Below are positions 1-9,457 of a DNA stretch of 64,000 nt, in pieces. Within the stretch, counting starts at the first letter, position 1. Each line of letters begins with the position of its first letter. Origin of the DNA: Isoetes taiwanensis (lineage: Eukaryota; Streptophyta; Lycopodiopsida; Isoetales; Isoetaceae); assembly GCA_021234155.1 (NCBI GenBank), contig JAJEKV010000028.1:2502567-2566566 (forward strand). Reading direction: 5' to 3'. The position numbers and the translations under genes are program-made. Below the pieces are notes generated by a model. It ran no database searches. It had not been told where the DNA came from and was given only the letters and a program-made list of their open reading frames with translations.

Positions 1-817
1 ACAAAATTTGAGGCAACAACAATTTTCAATCTACCGAGGAATTGAAATACTCACTTGCACTTGAAACTGCAATGTTCGTGATTGATCACCTGCCATATGA
101 TTTCGTCGTGCTGCATCGAATGGTGTTCTAATCAGACGAAGGCGCAACAGAGGCAGAAGGATTTGCTTGCAGAACTAAAACCTAAAACCTAGGTTTCCGC
201 ATGGAAACCTAGGTTTCTCTTTCGCTACGTTTGAATTTATTATTGTTTGATTTTATATTACATGTCAAATGTCTATCCATTAAGTTTGCCCAAATCTGTT
301 GTATTGCTGAAGGCATTTATGTCAGTGTTGGGAATATGATTTGCAACTTGTATTGTATAGAGAACCGTATATTTTGCAGGTTTTGAGGTGCTTGGTGCAA
401 TATTCCTATTTTTGTCTAAGGTGGATCGATATATTTGCAATGGTTCGAACAGGGAAAGAAATCTTTGAAATTGGGAAAGTCTTAGAATGGGGACACGATG
501 GTCCCTGGTAAATTGGCATGCCGACAGTTCCGGCAAGGGCTTCTACATTTATGTGGATGGCTGCTTGCGGTATGGAGCGCCTAGATTAGGAATTTTTGTT
601 GTTGTTTGCCTGTCTATGTAGACCCAGAGAGGATCTCTTCAAGATGTAATTTCTCTACTTGTTCTTTGCAATTTCGTTTTGTTACATCAAAGTAAAATTT
701 TATCCGCAGTGGAATAGAGCTGACACTGGTAGCATGGAGCGGATCAATAGGAATCCACTCTTGGATGCGGCTTAATTGGAGGTGATTTCAGAGTAATCTA
801 TCAACAGATTGGTTCTG

Positions 818-968
818 AAATCTGCTTCCGGCCAATCCGTTATTGGAAATCTAAGGCTCGGATTTGTCCGCAAGCTCCATAGCTCTAGTGGCTCCATGCC
901 AAATCTGCTTCTGGGCAATCTGTTATTTCAAATCAAAGGCTCGGATTTGTGCAAAAGCTCCATAGCTC
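818..968. repeat. Two-copy tandem duplication, period 83 bp
   Basis: Positions 818-885 and 901-968 are diverged copies of one 68-bp unit. Both begin AAATCTGCTTC and end AAGCTCCATAGCTC. No coding role is evident. Confidence 0.85.
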
Positions 969-1403
969 GTCATTTTTTGGATTTGGGACAACAGGAATTT
1001 GCAACCATTCTCATGTAGTAGTATATTGTGATTAATCTGATGAAGTGTGTATTGTAAATATGTATTTACAAAGAAGCAAGGCAATGTAAACGTACGTTTG
1101 TTGAATTTTGAAGGTTTGCGAGGCCAATGGTCTTTTCTGTTCAATGGAACTTTGATGGGGTTACAGCACAAAAAACCGTGGACCTTTGATGCAGCATGAG
1201 GCGATTCCTTTTCATATGGGGAACCAATATTGCTTGATCTTGCTTACTATGTCGAGAATAAGGATGTCTAGGATTAAAGCTCTTGAGATATACATAAAAT
1301 GGATGCCACAAGGTTGTGCATGGGGTAAGGTCTTAGTTTTATTTTTCTTTGGTTTTACTTGAAAATTTGAAGGAGCTCAACCTCTAAGTTGCTCTTAAAT
1401 GGG

Positions 1404-1427
1404 TTTTTTTTTTTTTTTTTTTTTTTT
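1404..1427. repeat. Poly-T run (24 T)
   Basis: An uninterrupted T tract. It could be the poly-A tail of a minus-strand retroposon, but I do not recognise a body for such an element to its left. Confidence 0.7.
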
Positions 1428-1584
1428 GCTTTACTTTCTTTGAAGTAAAGTTTGACTAATGTACTTCCATTCGACATGCATGGTATTAAGTACAAGTGTT
1501 TTGAGTCCCCCTGCAGAGGAAGAAATTGTATGTGAGAGGTTGTAATGTATAAGTTGACATCTTAGACAAATATATGCTCTGATT

Positions 1585-2603
1585 CAGAGCTGCCAAAACA
1601 AGAAAGCTAGCTGCATCTCTTCAGTCTCTGCAGATTCAGGATGAGCTTGTTGTTTCAGATCCAACTGAGCTTAGAGGCCTTTTGCATAATCACTTTTCAG
1701 CTTTCTTCACTGCTCGGCGTCTTCCTTTTTCAGTCAGATTTTCAAGCGGCTTTGCTTGCTAAGGTTCATCCTATAGTCACCAATGAGCAAAAGGCCACTT
1801 TAGAGGCTGAGATCAACCAGAATGATTTAGCTGAGGCCACATTTTCTCTCAAGAGGGGCAAGTGTCCGGGTCTTGATGGTATTCCAGTGGAGTTTTTCCA
1901 GGAGTATTGGGATTGGCTTGGTGCAGACGTGTATGATGCTTTCAAGGATTTTAAAAGACAGAGGCACCTGGACAAAATCCTCAACTTTGGTTGCATCTCC
2001 CTTATTCCAAAATGCAAGGATCCCTCTTCCATTTCAGATTGGCGCCCCATTACTTTGTTGTCCTCAGTGTACAAGATCTTTGCTAAAGCTTTTGCTCAGA
2101 AGCTTTGTGGCGTGCTTACCGAGTCCATCTCTTCTACACAGTCAGGTTTCTTGCCTCGCCAGTGTATCTTGAATAATGTGGCAGCAGCATATGAGGGTCT
2201 CTATTGGGCTAGAATGCATGGTTACCCCATTGTATACTTGAAGCTGGATTTTGCAAAAGCATATGACAGTGTTGACTGGAGTTTCTTGGAGAAGTGCCTT
2301 TTACGTTCTGGTTTTGGTGCCCAGTTCACAACAGATGTTATGAAACTTCATTATTCTGCTCGTTCTTCAGTTCTTTTTCAAGGAGAACCATCGACATTTT
2401 TTCAGGTGGGACGTGGCATTCGCCAGGGCTGTCCTTTGGCACCGCTGCTTTTTACAATTGTGGCAGAGATTCTTTTTCAGGTATTCTCTCTTACAGTGCA
2501 GGAAGGCATCCTGCATGGTCTTCCCATGAATAATGGTTCACAAGAGATTTGTAATCAGTATGCAGATGACACTTTCTTGTTCTTAATGGCTGATGATGCA
2601 TAA
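1585..2603 (+). pseudogene. L1-type LINE ORF2 fragment (reverse transcriptase core)
   Basis: This is a reverse-transcriptase fragment of a non-LTR retrotransposon, which copies RNA by target-primed reverse transcription. The open part runs from 1641 to 2603. In order it shows GKCPGLDGIPVEFF, WRPITLLSSVYKIFAK, LKLDFAKAYDSVDW, GIRQGCPLAPLLF and the catalytic YADD near the end. Its closest relative is the LINE ORF2 at 44240-47783 in this window, matched nearly block for block. Homology begins near 1585 in another frame, so there is a one-base shift near 1733. The fragment stops just after YADD, with no endonuclease, thumb, zinc finger or poly-A. It is truncated at both ends and dead. Confidence 0.9.
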
Positions 2604-3596
2604 TTGCATGAATATGCAAAGTGATTAAAGAAGATGATGTGCTAAATATCTATAAGGTTTGGACCATTGGAAATGAAGACACAGCCTAAATTGAAGGTAA
2701 AATTTAGGGTTTCGATTCCTCTCTGGCAAAAACTGTGAGACTTGGAGAATCAAGGCGGCACTTATAGAATCAAGGTGCTGCCAGGGCAACCGAAATTGAT
2801 GTCCAGGGCAGCCAAAATTGAAGACACGGGATCCTCCCGGGTTTTTGCTAAGGCCATCCGGAAGGATGAGTTTTAACTCATATGGTAGGTCTGAAGGCGG
2901 CAGCTCACGAGTTATTTAGAGCTTTTTACTAAAACCAACAGAGTGAATGGGGTAGAAGTTCTGTTGAGTTTGAAGCCTTACAGATGGAAAGGAGAAGTCG
3001 AGGCAGAGGTTTTGAATCCAAACGTGGATTTAGGGAAGGAAATAAGTGCCAGGGAGCAAATAGAAGGGGAAACTTCAACAGAAGAAAAAATGGATACCAT
3101 GGGGGCTCTATAAATGCTGAGAAGGTCATCCCAGAGACACCATCCAATGAGAATATAGATTCTGATGGTGAAGAGTTTACAGATATGCATATCTTATGTA
3201 GATAAGCCAGTTACAGATTGGAAAAATACGGGAATTTTTTTTCTTAGGGCTTTTTTGCTTGGGCACTTTGTTCTTTTATCAACAATTAAAGGTTGTAAAA
3301 ATCCAAATGGAGTGACCAAAAAGAAAGAAAAAGCAGCCCCAAAGAATAAAATTCCCAAGAAGAGTGCAATTTTATGAATGTAAATTTGCTTTCAAGGCAT
3401 GTGAGCCACTCGTTTTTATGGAATACGACATGCTTTTGTCTAACATGTTGAGATTTGTTCATTTAATCTTGTTGAATCAAAAGGTTTGCATTTCTCTAGG
3501 ACATTATATTACAATTTTATATTTTTTTTCTATATGAAAGTGTTTTATATTAAACATAATTGAAACATGTTAAATAATCCCAAAATGCTTGTAATT
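2604..3596. other. Intergenic, no clear gene
   Basis: No recognised gene. A 73-codon plus-strand frame at 2984-3205 is rich in Arg and Gly at its start (RRSRGRGF) and acidic later. It has no family signature and I do not call it a gene. From about 3380 the DNA is AT-rich and forms the 3' flank of the minus-strand gene that follows. Confidence 0.5.
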
Positions 3597-3759
3597 CTAC
3601 TTAAGTTTTTGCTCAAATATGTGAAAATACCAAAAATACTGGTCTATGGTAGCTTCATCGTCTAAGTATATGCATCTTTGTCGTTTGCCATCTTTGATTG
3701 TTGGTGATGCCACTAATTGCATTCTTTTGGCTATACGCTCTGCATAAATAGGAAGAATG
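3597..3759 (-). CDS. Predicted last exon of the methylase-like gene
   Basis: On the minus strand the acceptor CGCTTTTGCAG precedes 3759. The product continues ILPIYAERIAKRMQL and ends at a TAA (3599-3597) after IFEQKLK. The intron from about 3830 to 3760 is AT-rich with a pyrimidine tract, as plant introns usually are. Function unknown; membership in the gene above is inferred from spacing and splice signals. Confidence 0.45.
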
Positions 3760-3836
3760 CTGCAAAAGCGAAAAAACGCCATCAATGCCAATTAAAAAAA
3801 GGGAAATTCAAAGATTCAAAGTGGTTAACTCACTGA

Positions 3837-4180
3837 CTAGTCCGAAGGTTCCTCTACATCCTCAGCATCCACATCCTCATACTCATCCTCATCCTCATCC
3901 TCATCCACATGTATCTCATCTTTTCTTGTGCATCCGCGTCGTGATATCACTAATTCAATCAAACCTTCATCAATATCCACTCCATAATAATGAACACCTT
4001 GCACTGCACATGCTTCCATCATAGAACCCGTGCCCGCAAATAGATCCAATCCAAAACCACCATTAGCACAGAAGCAATGTAAAAGAAATTCCATGAACCT
4101 GGTAGAGCGTTCCAACCCAAATCTGTAGTGGGTAGTGTCATCCAAAGGCAACCTATCCGTAGGAGAAAGTTTATGATGAA
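3837..4180 (-). CDS. Methylase-like motif I block and acidic tail
   Basis: It reads PLDDTTHYRFG, then FGLDLFAGTGSMMEAC with a following YGVDIDEG. This is the FxGxG-type S-adenosylmethionine loop plus the acidic residue ending beta-2 (D in GVDID), as in Rossmann-fold DNA methylases. A strongly acidic run (DEDEDEDE and similar) follows before the stop at 3837. A possible donor GTGAGT lies just beyond the stop, at about 3830, so the stop may be a mutation. This block is the strongest evidence for the methylase assignment. Confidence 0.55.
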
Positions 4181-4792
4181 GTGATTCAAATCCTTAGTAC
4201 AAAACACTTCAGCATTGTGATATCCCATGTCTGTGCCAATTCTGCCATAGACGATAAGGTAACACCAATTTATTGCCATATGGCCCATAACATCTTTTGA
4301 AAAACCAAATGGATCATTGCTTGTCACGCAGTACAAGCGGCGTTTCTCAAGACCGTACTTTCTCGCTTGACCGTCCACCATGCCCAATTGGTTGGTCGAA
4401 CAAAGACACACAACCATCCCCTCATCATCCACACATAAAGTTGCCAAGGTGAATGCATCTGCAACCAATTGCGGAGTACAAACGTTCCATGAAGGCAATG
4501 TAGAATGGCCAATGGAAGGCATTGCATTTGTAGGAAGGTCTAGAAGCACAATATTTGCTCCCCAATTCCTCTTCACCCCTCCTCGTTGGTAAACATGATC
4601 TTTCATCGCCACTTGCCTTCCTATTTCTCTGATCTTTTTGAAGGTGGTCTCACCTTTCACATGAATACTTTTTGCAATGCTTGTGATGTTGTCTGCCACT
4701 AAAATCAAGGTTACATTAGCGTATGTAACCTTCTTAACAAAAGTTGATGGCATATCACAATCATCAACATATCCTACTGGAGGAGTAATCAA
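4019..4792 (-). CDS. Methylase-like block with degenerate motif IV
   Basis: The reading frame opens with ITPPVGYVDDCD. A block GANIVLLDLPTNAMPS (about 4565-4520) aligns by eye with motif IV of N4/N6 methylases, in which a beta strand ends in (D/S/N)PP(Y/F/W); here the residues are DLPTN. Further strand-like segments follow (GMVVCLCSTNQLG, RRLYCVTSNDPFGF). Near 4180 the correct frame changes: the segment reading GFESLHHKLSP lies in the other frame and leads into the next block. The last 45 or so residues of this open frame are therefore out-of-frame read-through. No nickase or recombinase motif is seen, so methylase is the best reading. Confidence 0.45.
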   Translation of the reverse strand: MITPPVGYVDDCDMPSTFVKKVTYANVTLILVADNITSIAKSIHVKGETTFKKIREIGRQVAMKDHVYQRGGVKRNWGANIVLLDLPTNAMPSIGHSTLPSWNVCTPQLVADAFTLATLCVDDEGMVVCLCSTNQLGMVDGQARKYGLEKRRLYCVTSNDPFGFSKDVMGHMAINWCYLIVYGRIGTDMGYHNAEVFCTKDLNHFIINFLLRIGCLWMTLPTTDLGWNALPGSWNFFYIASVLMVVLDWIYLRARVL

Positions 4793-5403
4793 TCCTTCAT
4801 TATTATTTTTCTTCTCAACTTTTTCTGTGAAGCCCTTCGGATTTCAAATGCATCCTCCATTTTGACAGTCATAGACATATTCTTATCAAAGTTTTTGAAC
4901 ATCTCATTTCTGTACTTCAATTTGAATTCTCGAAACCATTTAGCTAAATCCTTAACACCATGTCTGAGAACAATGCCATCGTCCATGAGAACTGACTCTA
5001 ATGTCTCTTGAGATTTATGGACAAGATGCTCTAACCATGTCTCCTTTTTTACCCACTCATGGAAATCTTTATCATTGTTCGGAATCTTATAACTATGCAC
5101 AATAGCAGTATTAGAAGTCATCCAAAGGAACCATCTGACTCTAATAGACTCATCAACCTTTGCTCTTGTCATGTCATAGAGTTTCTCAATTGTTAATCTC
5201 ATGTATGTATTGCTTGGATCCTTGCTGGTGACTAAGTTAATCCAATTGCCTCCCAAGTCAAGGTTTAGTATTGCCAAGTATTTACCCATTTTCTTCACCC
5301 ATTTTGTCTTCACTTCTTTTTCTGCTTTGGCTTTAGCCTCTTCCAGGTTAAGCTTATCTTTGTACTCAGATATAGAGTTTTCAATCTCATTATCAATTTG
5401 GGA
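4789..5403 (-). CDS. Exon 3 of the methylase-like gene, charged helical region
   Basis: It begins just after a TTATTGCAG acceptor (exon base 5403) and stays open to about 4810. The N-terminal 45 residues are rich in Glu and Lys and probably coiled (EEAKAKAEKEVKTKW). A globular part with several Trp residues follows (VRWFLWMTSN, HEWVKKETWLEHLV). The frame then shifts by one base near an A-rich stretch around 4815, and coding continues in the frame that starts the methylase block. No domain recognised. The shift could be real decay or a homopolymer sequencing error. Confidence 0.5.
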   Translation of the reverse strand, partial: SQIDNEIENSISEYKDKLNLEEAKAKAEKEVKTKWVKKMGKYLAILNLDLGGNWINLVTSKDPSNTYMRLTIEKLYDMTRAKVDESIRVRWFLWMTSNTAIVHSYKIPNNDKDFHEWVKKETWLEHLVHKSQETLESVLMDDGIVLRHGVKDLAKWFREFKLKYRNEMFKNFDKNMSMTVKMEDAFEIRRASQKKLRRKIIMKD

Positions 5404-5593
5404 CTGCAATAATTTAAAGAGAAAGCCATAAGATCTTTGCCAAAATATACTTGGTAGAAGATCCTAGACAGAATATACACTAATAAAAATAGCAAGCTAA
5501 TGTACAATAAATATAGACAACGACAAATAAAATAGAGTCTAGAAAATACTTGGTACAAGATCCTAGCCAGAATGTATCGAGTGTGTGGATACC

Positions 5594-5749
5594 ATGGCTC
5601 TAGACCCAATCACCTCTTGTGCTCTCATACGTTGGAGTTCAGCCGGCGGGATATGTTGGACAAAGTTTGACAAATTTGAGACAGTCATTCTATACACTCC
5701 ATAGAGGACATCTTTGAGTTTTGTATGCACAATGCCTACTTCATTGAGC
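5594..5749 (-). CDS. Exon 2 of the methylase-like gene (small, predicted)
   Basis: Too short to stand out as an open frame. On the minus strand the acceptor TTTTTAAAG precedes 5749 and the donor GTATCC follows 5594. The product reads LNEVGIVHTKLKDVLYGVY and continues with a helical Leu/Asn/Gln-rich stretch containing IPPAELQRMR. It resembles no domain I can name. Placement between exon 1 and the 5403 exon is inferred from splice signals. Confidence 0.45.
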
Positions 5750-5821
5750 CTTTAAAAAGAAACGACAATCCAGAATATAAAAATATATTTGGAAAATTGT
5801 AGAAAACTAAATGAATACATA

Positions 5822-6616
5822 CTCATTGATCCTGCTCATTGCCCTTATCAAAGCCCAGCGGCTGAAGAGGGTATGGCACGAGCACTGTAAGGGATGGTTT
5901 AGGAGGTGGTCTATGGATTACCAACAGATGGTGGCACTGGCAGATTCTGATGCGCAGAATGGGCAATTGGATGCGGGCTATGCTGCCACCCTGTGGGATG
6001 CCTCTACTCTTGCAAAGCCCAAGACAGAGCACTATCACGCTCAGATTAATCCCGGCCTTGAGCATGGACCCCATCGGTACTTGAAAGCACACATCTCTGT
6101 GAAGAAACGGAGAGTTATTGCTGCCATAAGGACAGGTTCCCATTACCTCAGAATTGAAACAGGTCGCTGGGGGGTGAATGGCGGGCACGGGATCCCCAGG
6201 GAGGAGAGGATATGTCAGTGTTGTGAGATGCAAGTGATAGAGGATGAGCACCATGCCCTCCAGCAGTGCCCAGCATATGCCCATGTCCGAGCAGTGCACA
6301 CTGATCTTAGATGCTCTGACACACCGCTACATCAGTTACTCGCATCACCTATCGCGACTGGGAGCTTACATCCTGCAGATTTCGGCCGTCAGACTTGCTC
6401 TTCGGGGGCATGGTATTTGAGAGCCTACTGTTAGGGTTTTTCCTCCCAAGTGGGGGGTTTTTCATCCCGGTAGTAGGGTTCTACTGTACAATTACATTGT
6501 TTGTTTTTGGTGTTGGGGTTTTTGGCTTTTTTTGCCTGTTCTCTACATGTACCGTCTCATAGGCCTCTGGCCTCCGTGGACGTTAAAATAAACTTCCTTC
6601 CTTCCTTCCTTCCTTT
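5822..6616 (+). mobile_element. 5'-truncated microsatellite-tailed LINE, copy a (C-terminus and 3' tail)
   Basis: This carries the C-terminal region of a LINE ORF2 (open from 5811 to 6434). It has the family block RRVIAAIRTGSHYLRIETGRW (about 6107-6170) and a Cys/His knuckle C-x2-C...H...CP (CQCC, then EDEHHALQQCPAY). The 3' UTR contains a structured stem (CCTACT 6424-6429 pairing with AGTAGG 6472-6477), a terminal hairpin GGCC-tct-GGCC at 6562-6572 and a (CTTC)n tail at 6593-6615. It lies within the minus-strand methylase-like gene, apparently at an intron or exon edge. I could not identify target duplications, and the 5' boundary is approximate. Confidence 0.75.
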
Positions 6617-7380
6617 TGCGTATCAATTTCAACAAAGGTTGATTGGACTGAAAAATGCATACTACGTACTAGTGAATAACGATCCTTGATCTCCTGCATC
6701 CATGCATCTGTGCGATGATTTTCGTCCCAGCATAAAAACATTTTTCCACTCAAGTCTTTCCAATCATCATTATGTTCAAACTCACACTCAAAACATTGAT
6801 TCTCTTCCTTCCAATATGCATCCCATGTTTGCATGATCTCATCTGTTACTGGACAATAACTCCCCACTGTAGTGGTGATAGATAATATGAAGCTGCCTTT
6901 TTCCATCACATAGCCATCAACTCGAAGAGTCTCACGAAGGGATTTTGCTTCCTTACTAACAATTCTGACGGCTTGATTAAGCACTATTCTGCAAAGAGGT
7001 ATCATTGGAGGTGGTGTCTTGCGGACTATTCTTAGTTCTTGTAAGGTTTCCGAGATCATTTGCAAAGTAAAACTCCTGGAAAACTCCAAAGATTGCAGAT
7101 CTTCATCTTCTTTTGTTTTCTTCTTGCCCTTTTTTTTCCTTTTAACTGTCTCATTTTCCATCTGAGTGTCCATCTGATCTTGAGTGTCCATCTGTGTATC
7201 CATCTGATCCTGAGTGGCCATCTGATCCTGAGTGTCTGTTTGATGATCCTGAGTGTCCATCTGTGTGTCCATCTGATCCTGAGTGGCCATCTGATCCTGA
7301 GTGTCCATCTGAGGTAATGGGCCACTATCATCAGGCAATTGACTTGTATTTTCTACATCATCATTCTCTGCAACATCCAT
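6583..7380 (-). CDS. Exon 1 of the methylase-like gene: repeat, basic patch, ParB-like motif
   Basis: The start at 7380 gives MDVAENDD. Residues 24-75 are an imperfect TQDQMDTQM minisatellite, followed by a Lys-rich patch (KRKKKGKKKTK) that could act as a nuclear localisation signal. Residues 90-235 look globular and carry CWDENHRTDAWMQEI, which resembles the (D)GNHR core of ParB/sulfiredoxin-like domains. In bacteria and phages such domains often sit beside DNA methylases. The true exon probably ends near 6670 at a GTACGT donor, and the C-terminal residues beyond are read-through into the inserted LINE tail (CTTC repeats, 6593-6615). The ParB link is an inference from one short motif. Confidence 0.5.
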   Translation of the reverse strand: MDVAENDDVENTSQLPDDSGPLPQMDTQDQMATQDQMDTQMDTQDHQTDTQDQMATQDQMDTQMDTQDQMDTQMENETVKRKKKGKKKTKEDEDLQSLEFSRSFTLQMISETLQELRIVRKTPPPMIPLCRIVLNQAVRIVSKEAKSLRETLRVDGYVMEKGSFILSITTTVGSYCPVTDEIMQTWDAYWKEENQCFECEFEHNDDWKDLSGKMFLCWDENHRTDAWMQEIKDRYSLVRSMHFSVQSTFVEIDTQKEGRKEGSLF

Positions 7381-7383
7381 TTT

Positions 7384-7773
7384 TTTTTATGAAGCCCTCC
7401 TCGGCTCTTTTTCCAAATACTTGTAGACGATGCTAAGGTTAGAAAATGCTAAGGTTACCACTAAGGTTAAGAATGTTAATGACAAAATCAATGACTAAGG
7501 CTTTGCAATGACTAATGTATGGTCTCTAAGGCTTGTTACTGAACGTACGGTGCCTAACTCTTGTTTGTAAACGTTAAGGAATGTACGGTGCCTAATACTT
7601 GTTTGTAAACGTTAAGAATGGTTATTATTACAACTGTACGTTATTATAACGTTTAAAAATGAACGGTAAAATTTTATTTCTCCGTTGCAACGGGTATATT
7701 ATTTTAAAGGAATCCAATTAATGGCTTGCTTAATGGTTTTTTAAATTCAAATACCCATGTGCTCTGATTATCC
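7384..7773. promoter_or_regulatory. Divergent promoter region between methylase-like and transposase genes
   Basis: A 390-bp spacer separates the two outward-facing start codons (7380 minus, 7774 plus). It holds a tandem repeat, 7545-7582 and 7583-7619, each with GTACGGTGCCTAA and TTGTAAACGTTAAG. It also has a perfect 12-bp palindrome CCGTTGCAACGG at 7682-7693 and CGTTATTATAACG nearby. Such repeated words would suit binding sites for a factor controlling both genes, possibly one of the encoded proteins. That role is inference. Confidence 0.5.
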
Positions 7774-8345
7774 TTGTACATTCTTTCAGTTTGTTCCTTC
7801 ATGGAAAGTCGCGTCATGGTAAGAGGATGGGGAAGAGAACAGGAAATGACAATGCCTTTCGTGGGTGGAATTTGCAATCTAGAGAGCAAAGCTTTGGCAT
7901 CCTTCTTTCACTTCCCAATAGATGCCTTGTGTGTTATTCAAAATGGCTATGGTCCACAATGTCTTTCCAATGTGTTGGAAGAATGTAAGAATGATGCAGG
8001 TCACCATTGTTACAAGGTTGATGCACGTTATGGTAACACAGTGATTGTGTATGGTGGCCTGTTACCTGATAAGCCCACTAGAATAATAAATTTAGAATCA
8101 CCATCTTCATCATCATCAGGTTCATTGAAAGGCTACAACTCAACCTTCACAAAGATGTTACTTCAGAGTGGTAATAGCAAGCTTAAAAGAATCTTGATGG
8201 AAGTGAAGGGACCTAGGAAGCTTGCTTGTTTGCCACCTTACTATGATGGTAGAATTGTGTTTGAATTGCCTAGCCAACAAGAAGGGGGGGTAGCATGGAG
8301 GGTATGCAGCAAAATACGTGGTAAAACAGAACATGAAAATATGTG
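7774..8345 (+). CDS. MULE transposase N-terminal exon, first part
   Basis: Open from 7774, though the ATG at 7801 (MESRVMVRGWG) is an equally good start. It contains a Cys-rich stretch (YGPQCLSNVLEECKNDAGHHC), a Ser run (SSSSSGS) and a basic segment before PPYYDGRIVFELP. No named domain recognised. The frame is cut at 8345 by the LINE at 8346-9450. After the second copy of the 7-bp target duplication it resumes at 9458 in the same frame and is open to the frame change near 9535. Confidence 0.6.
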
Positions 8346-9450
8346 TGCTACTTTAAAGGGCAGGAAATAGAACATGTAAATAGTTATAAGTATTTGGGTC
8401 TGGAATTAACAGATGATTACAAGTGGAATTTGGCAGTTGACAAAAGGGTGAATGGTGGAAGAAAGGCTTTATTTGCCATGCAAGCGAAGTGCCAAAAAAA
8501 TCACATATTAGAGTGGACCATGAGATTACATTTGTATAGGGCTTTCGTGCAACCCGGTTATTCTTTACGGTTGCCAAGTGTGGGGGCCGAGGATTAGCCA
8601 GAAGAAATGGAAGGACATTGAGACAATACATAAACGTTTCTTGATAGGTGAATTAGGGGTAAAGATACAAACTCCATACTCCATGATGCTGGCAGAGACG
8701 GGCATGTTACCACTAGAGGGAGAAGCAATCTATCTGTTTCTTCTCTACATTAGCAGAATTAAAAAATTACCTCAAGAAAGGTTACCAGTTCGGGCTATGT
8801 ATGAGTCACAGGAGGAGGGGTGGTTTCATGAGGGAAGGAAATGGTTGGCACGATGGAATATAGATATGATTGATCTACCAATACAACCAGAAGCTATACG
8901 TGATCTAGTGAGAACAAAGGTCATTGATAAGTTATGGGCAAATGCTCAGGGTAAAATGGATATGTACAGGAAGGATGTTAACCCTATGATTATTTATACA
9001 GCACAGCAGTATCTTCTGGATCCTTTCCCACTCGCTGCTAGACATCGTATTTGTAGGATGAGGGTTAGCTCCCATCACCTGCAGATCGAATGTGGGCATT
9101 GGCAAAAAGTCCAAAGAGCATTACGGGCATGTCCTGTATGTGGTTCCACAGACGTTGAAGATGGATACCATTTTCTTATTGCTTGTCCTGCATACGAAGC
9201 AGTAAGAGCACGATATCATCTTCAATGAGGCCGATCTAAGTAGTGTTCACACAGTGTTGCAAATGCCCTCGGCAAAACTAGCAGCATTTCTTCATGATTT
9301 ATTATGTGTGCGAGAAGCGCACTTAGAAAGACTAGATTTCTGATAACTCAAATTTGGAGTGTTCCTATGATTGTAAATATTTCGTCTTCTAGACCGCAGG
9401 GTCTATATGAGATAGTGAATACAATTTCATTTCATTTCATTTCATTTCAC
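8346..9450 (+). mobile_element. 5'-truncated microsatellite-tailed LINE, copy b, with target duplication
   Basis: Bounded by the direct repeat ATATGTG at 8339-8345 and 9451-9457. It carries the end of the reverse transcriptase (SYKYLGLELTDDYKWN, thumb region), then, after a one-base shift near 8565, an open stretch 8578-9228. That stretch has the family block HRICRMRVSSHHLQIECGHW and a knuckle CPVCGSTDVEDGYHFLIACP. The 3' end has a hairpin GTGTGC-gagaa-GCGCAC near 9307, a terminal hairpin TAGACC-gcag-GGTCTA at 9390-9405 and an (ATTTC)n tail at 9422-9450. The boundaries are precise because removing the insert restores the host frame. Confidence 0.9.
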
Positions 9451-9457
9451 ATATGTG

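Larger units (their letters stand above)
1..1584. other. Intergenic, no gene recognised
   Basis: I find no coding region with a recognisable domain here. It holds two copies of the palindrome AAACCTAGGTTT near 185-217, a tandem duplication at 818-968 and a 24-base T run at 1404-1427. Short open frames show no family features and are treated as chance. Confidence 0.6.
3597..7380 (-). pseudogene. Intron-containing gene with ParB-like motif and N4/N6 DNA-methylase-like domain
   Basis: Gene-level view of the exons listed separately. Transcription runs from 7380 to 3597. The order is a Gln/Asp/Met repeat, a basic patch, a ParB-like segment with CWDENHR, a helical middle, a degenerate motif IV (LLDLP), then motif I (DLFAGTGSMMEAC). 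Motif IV before motif I is the permuted order of the beta class of N4-cytosine/N6-adenine methylases. Plausible splice sites are an acceptor ending AAAG before 5749, a donor at 5593, an acceptor CAG before 5403 and an acceptor CAG before 3759. Frame changes near 4810 and near 4180, and a LINE insertion between about 5825 and 6616, suggest a nonfunctional copy. It is divergent from the transposase gene starting at 7774. The methylase assignment rests on motifs only. Catalytic competence is doubtful because the expected (D/S/N)PP(Y/F/W) reads DLPTN. Confidence 0.55.

Noticed and set aside
2984-3205. Arg/Gly-rich frame as an RNA-binding protein
   Set aside because: Only a short RG-containing start; no repeats of RGG and no neighbouring exons.
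3785-4024. Plus-strand Pro/His-rich frame
   Set aside because: It is the antisense of the acidic tail of the methylase-like gene (GAT/GAG repeats read backwards).
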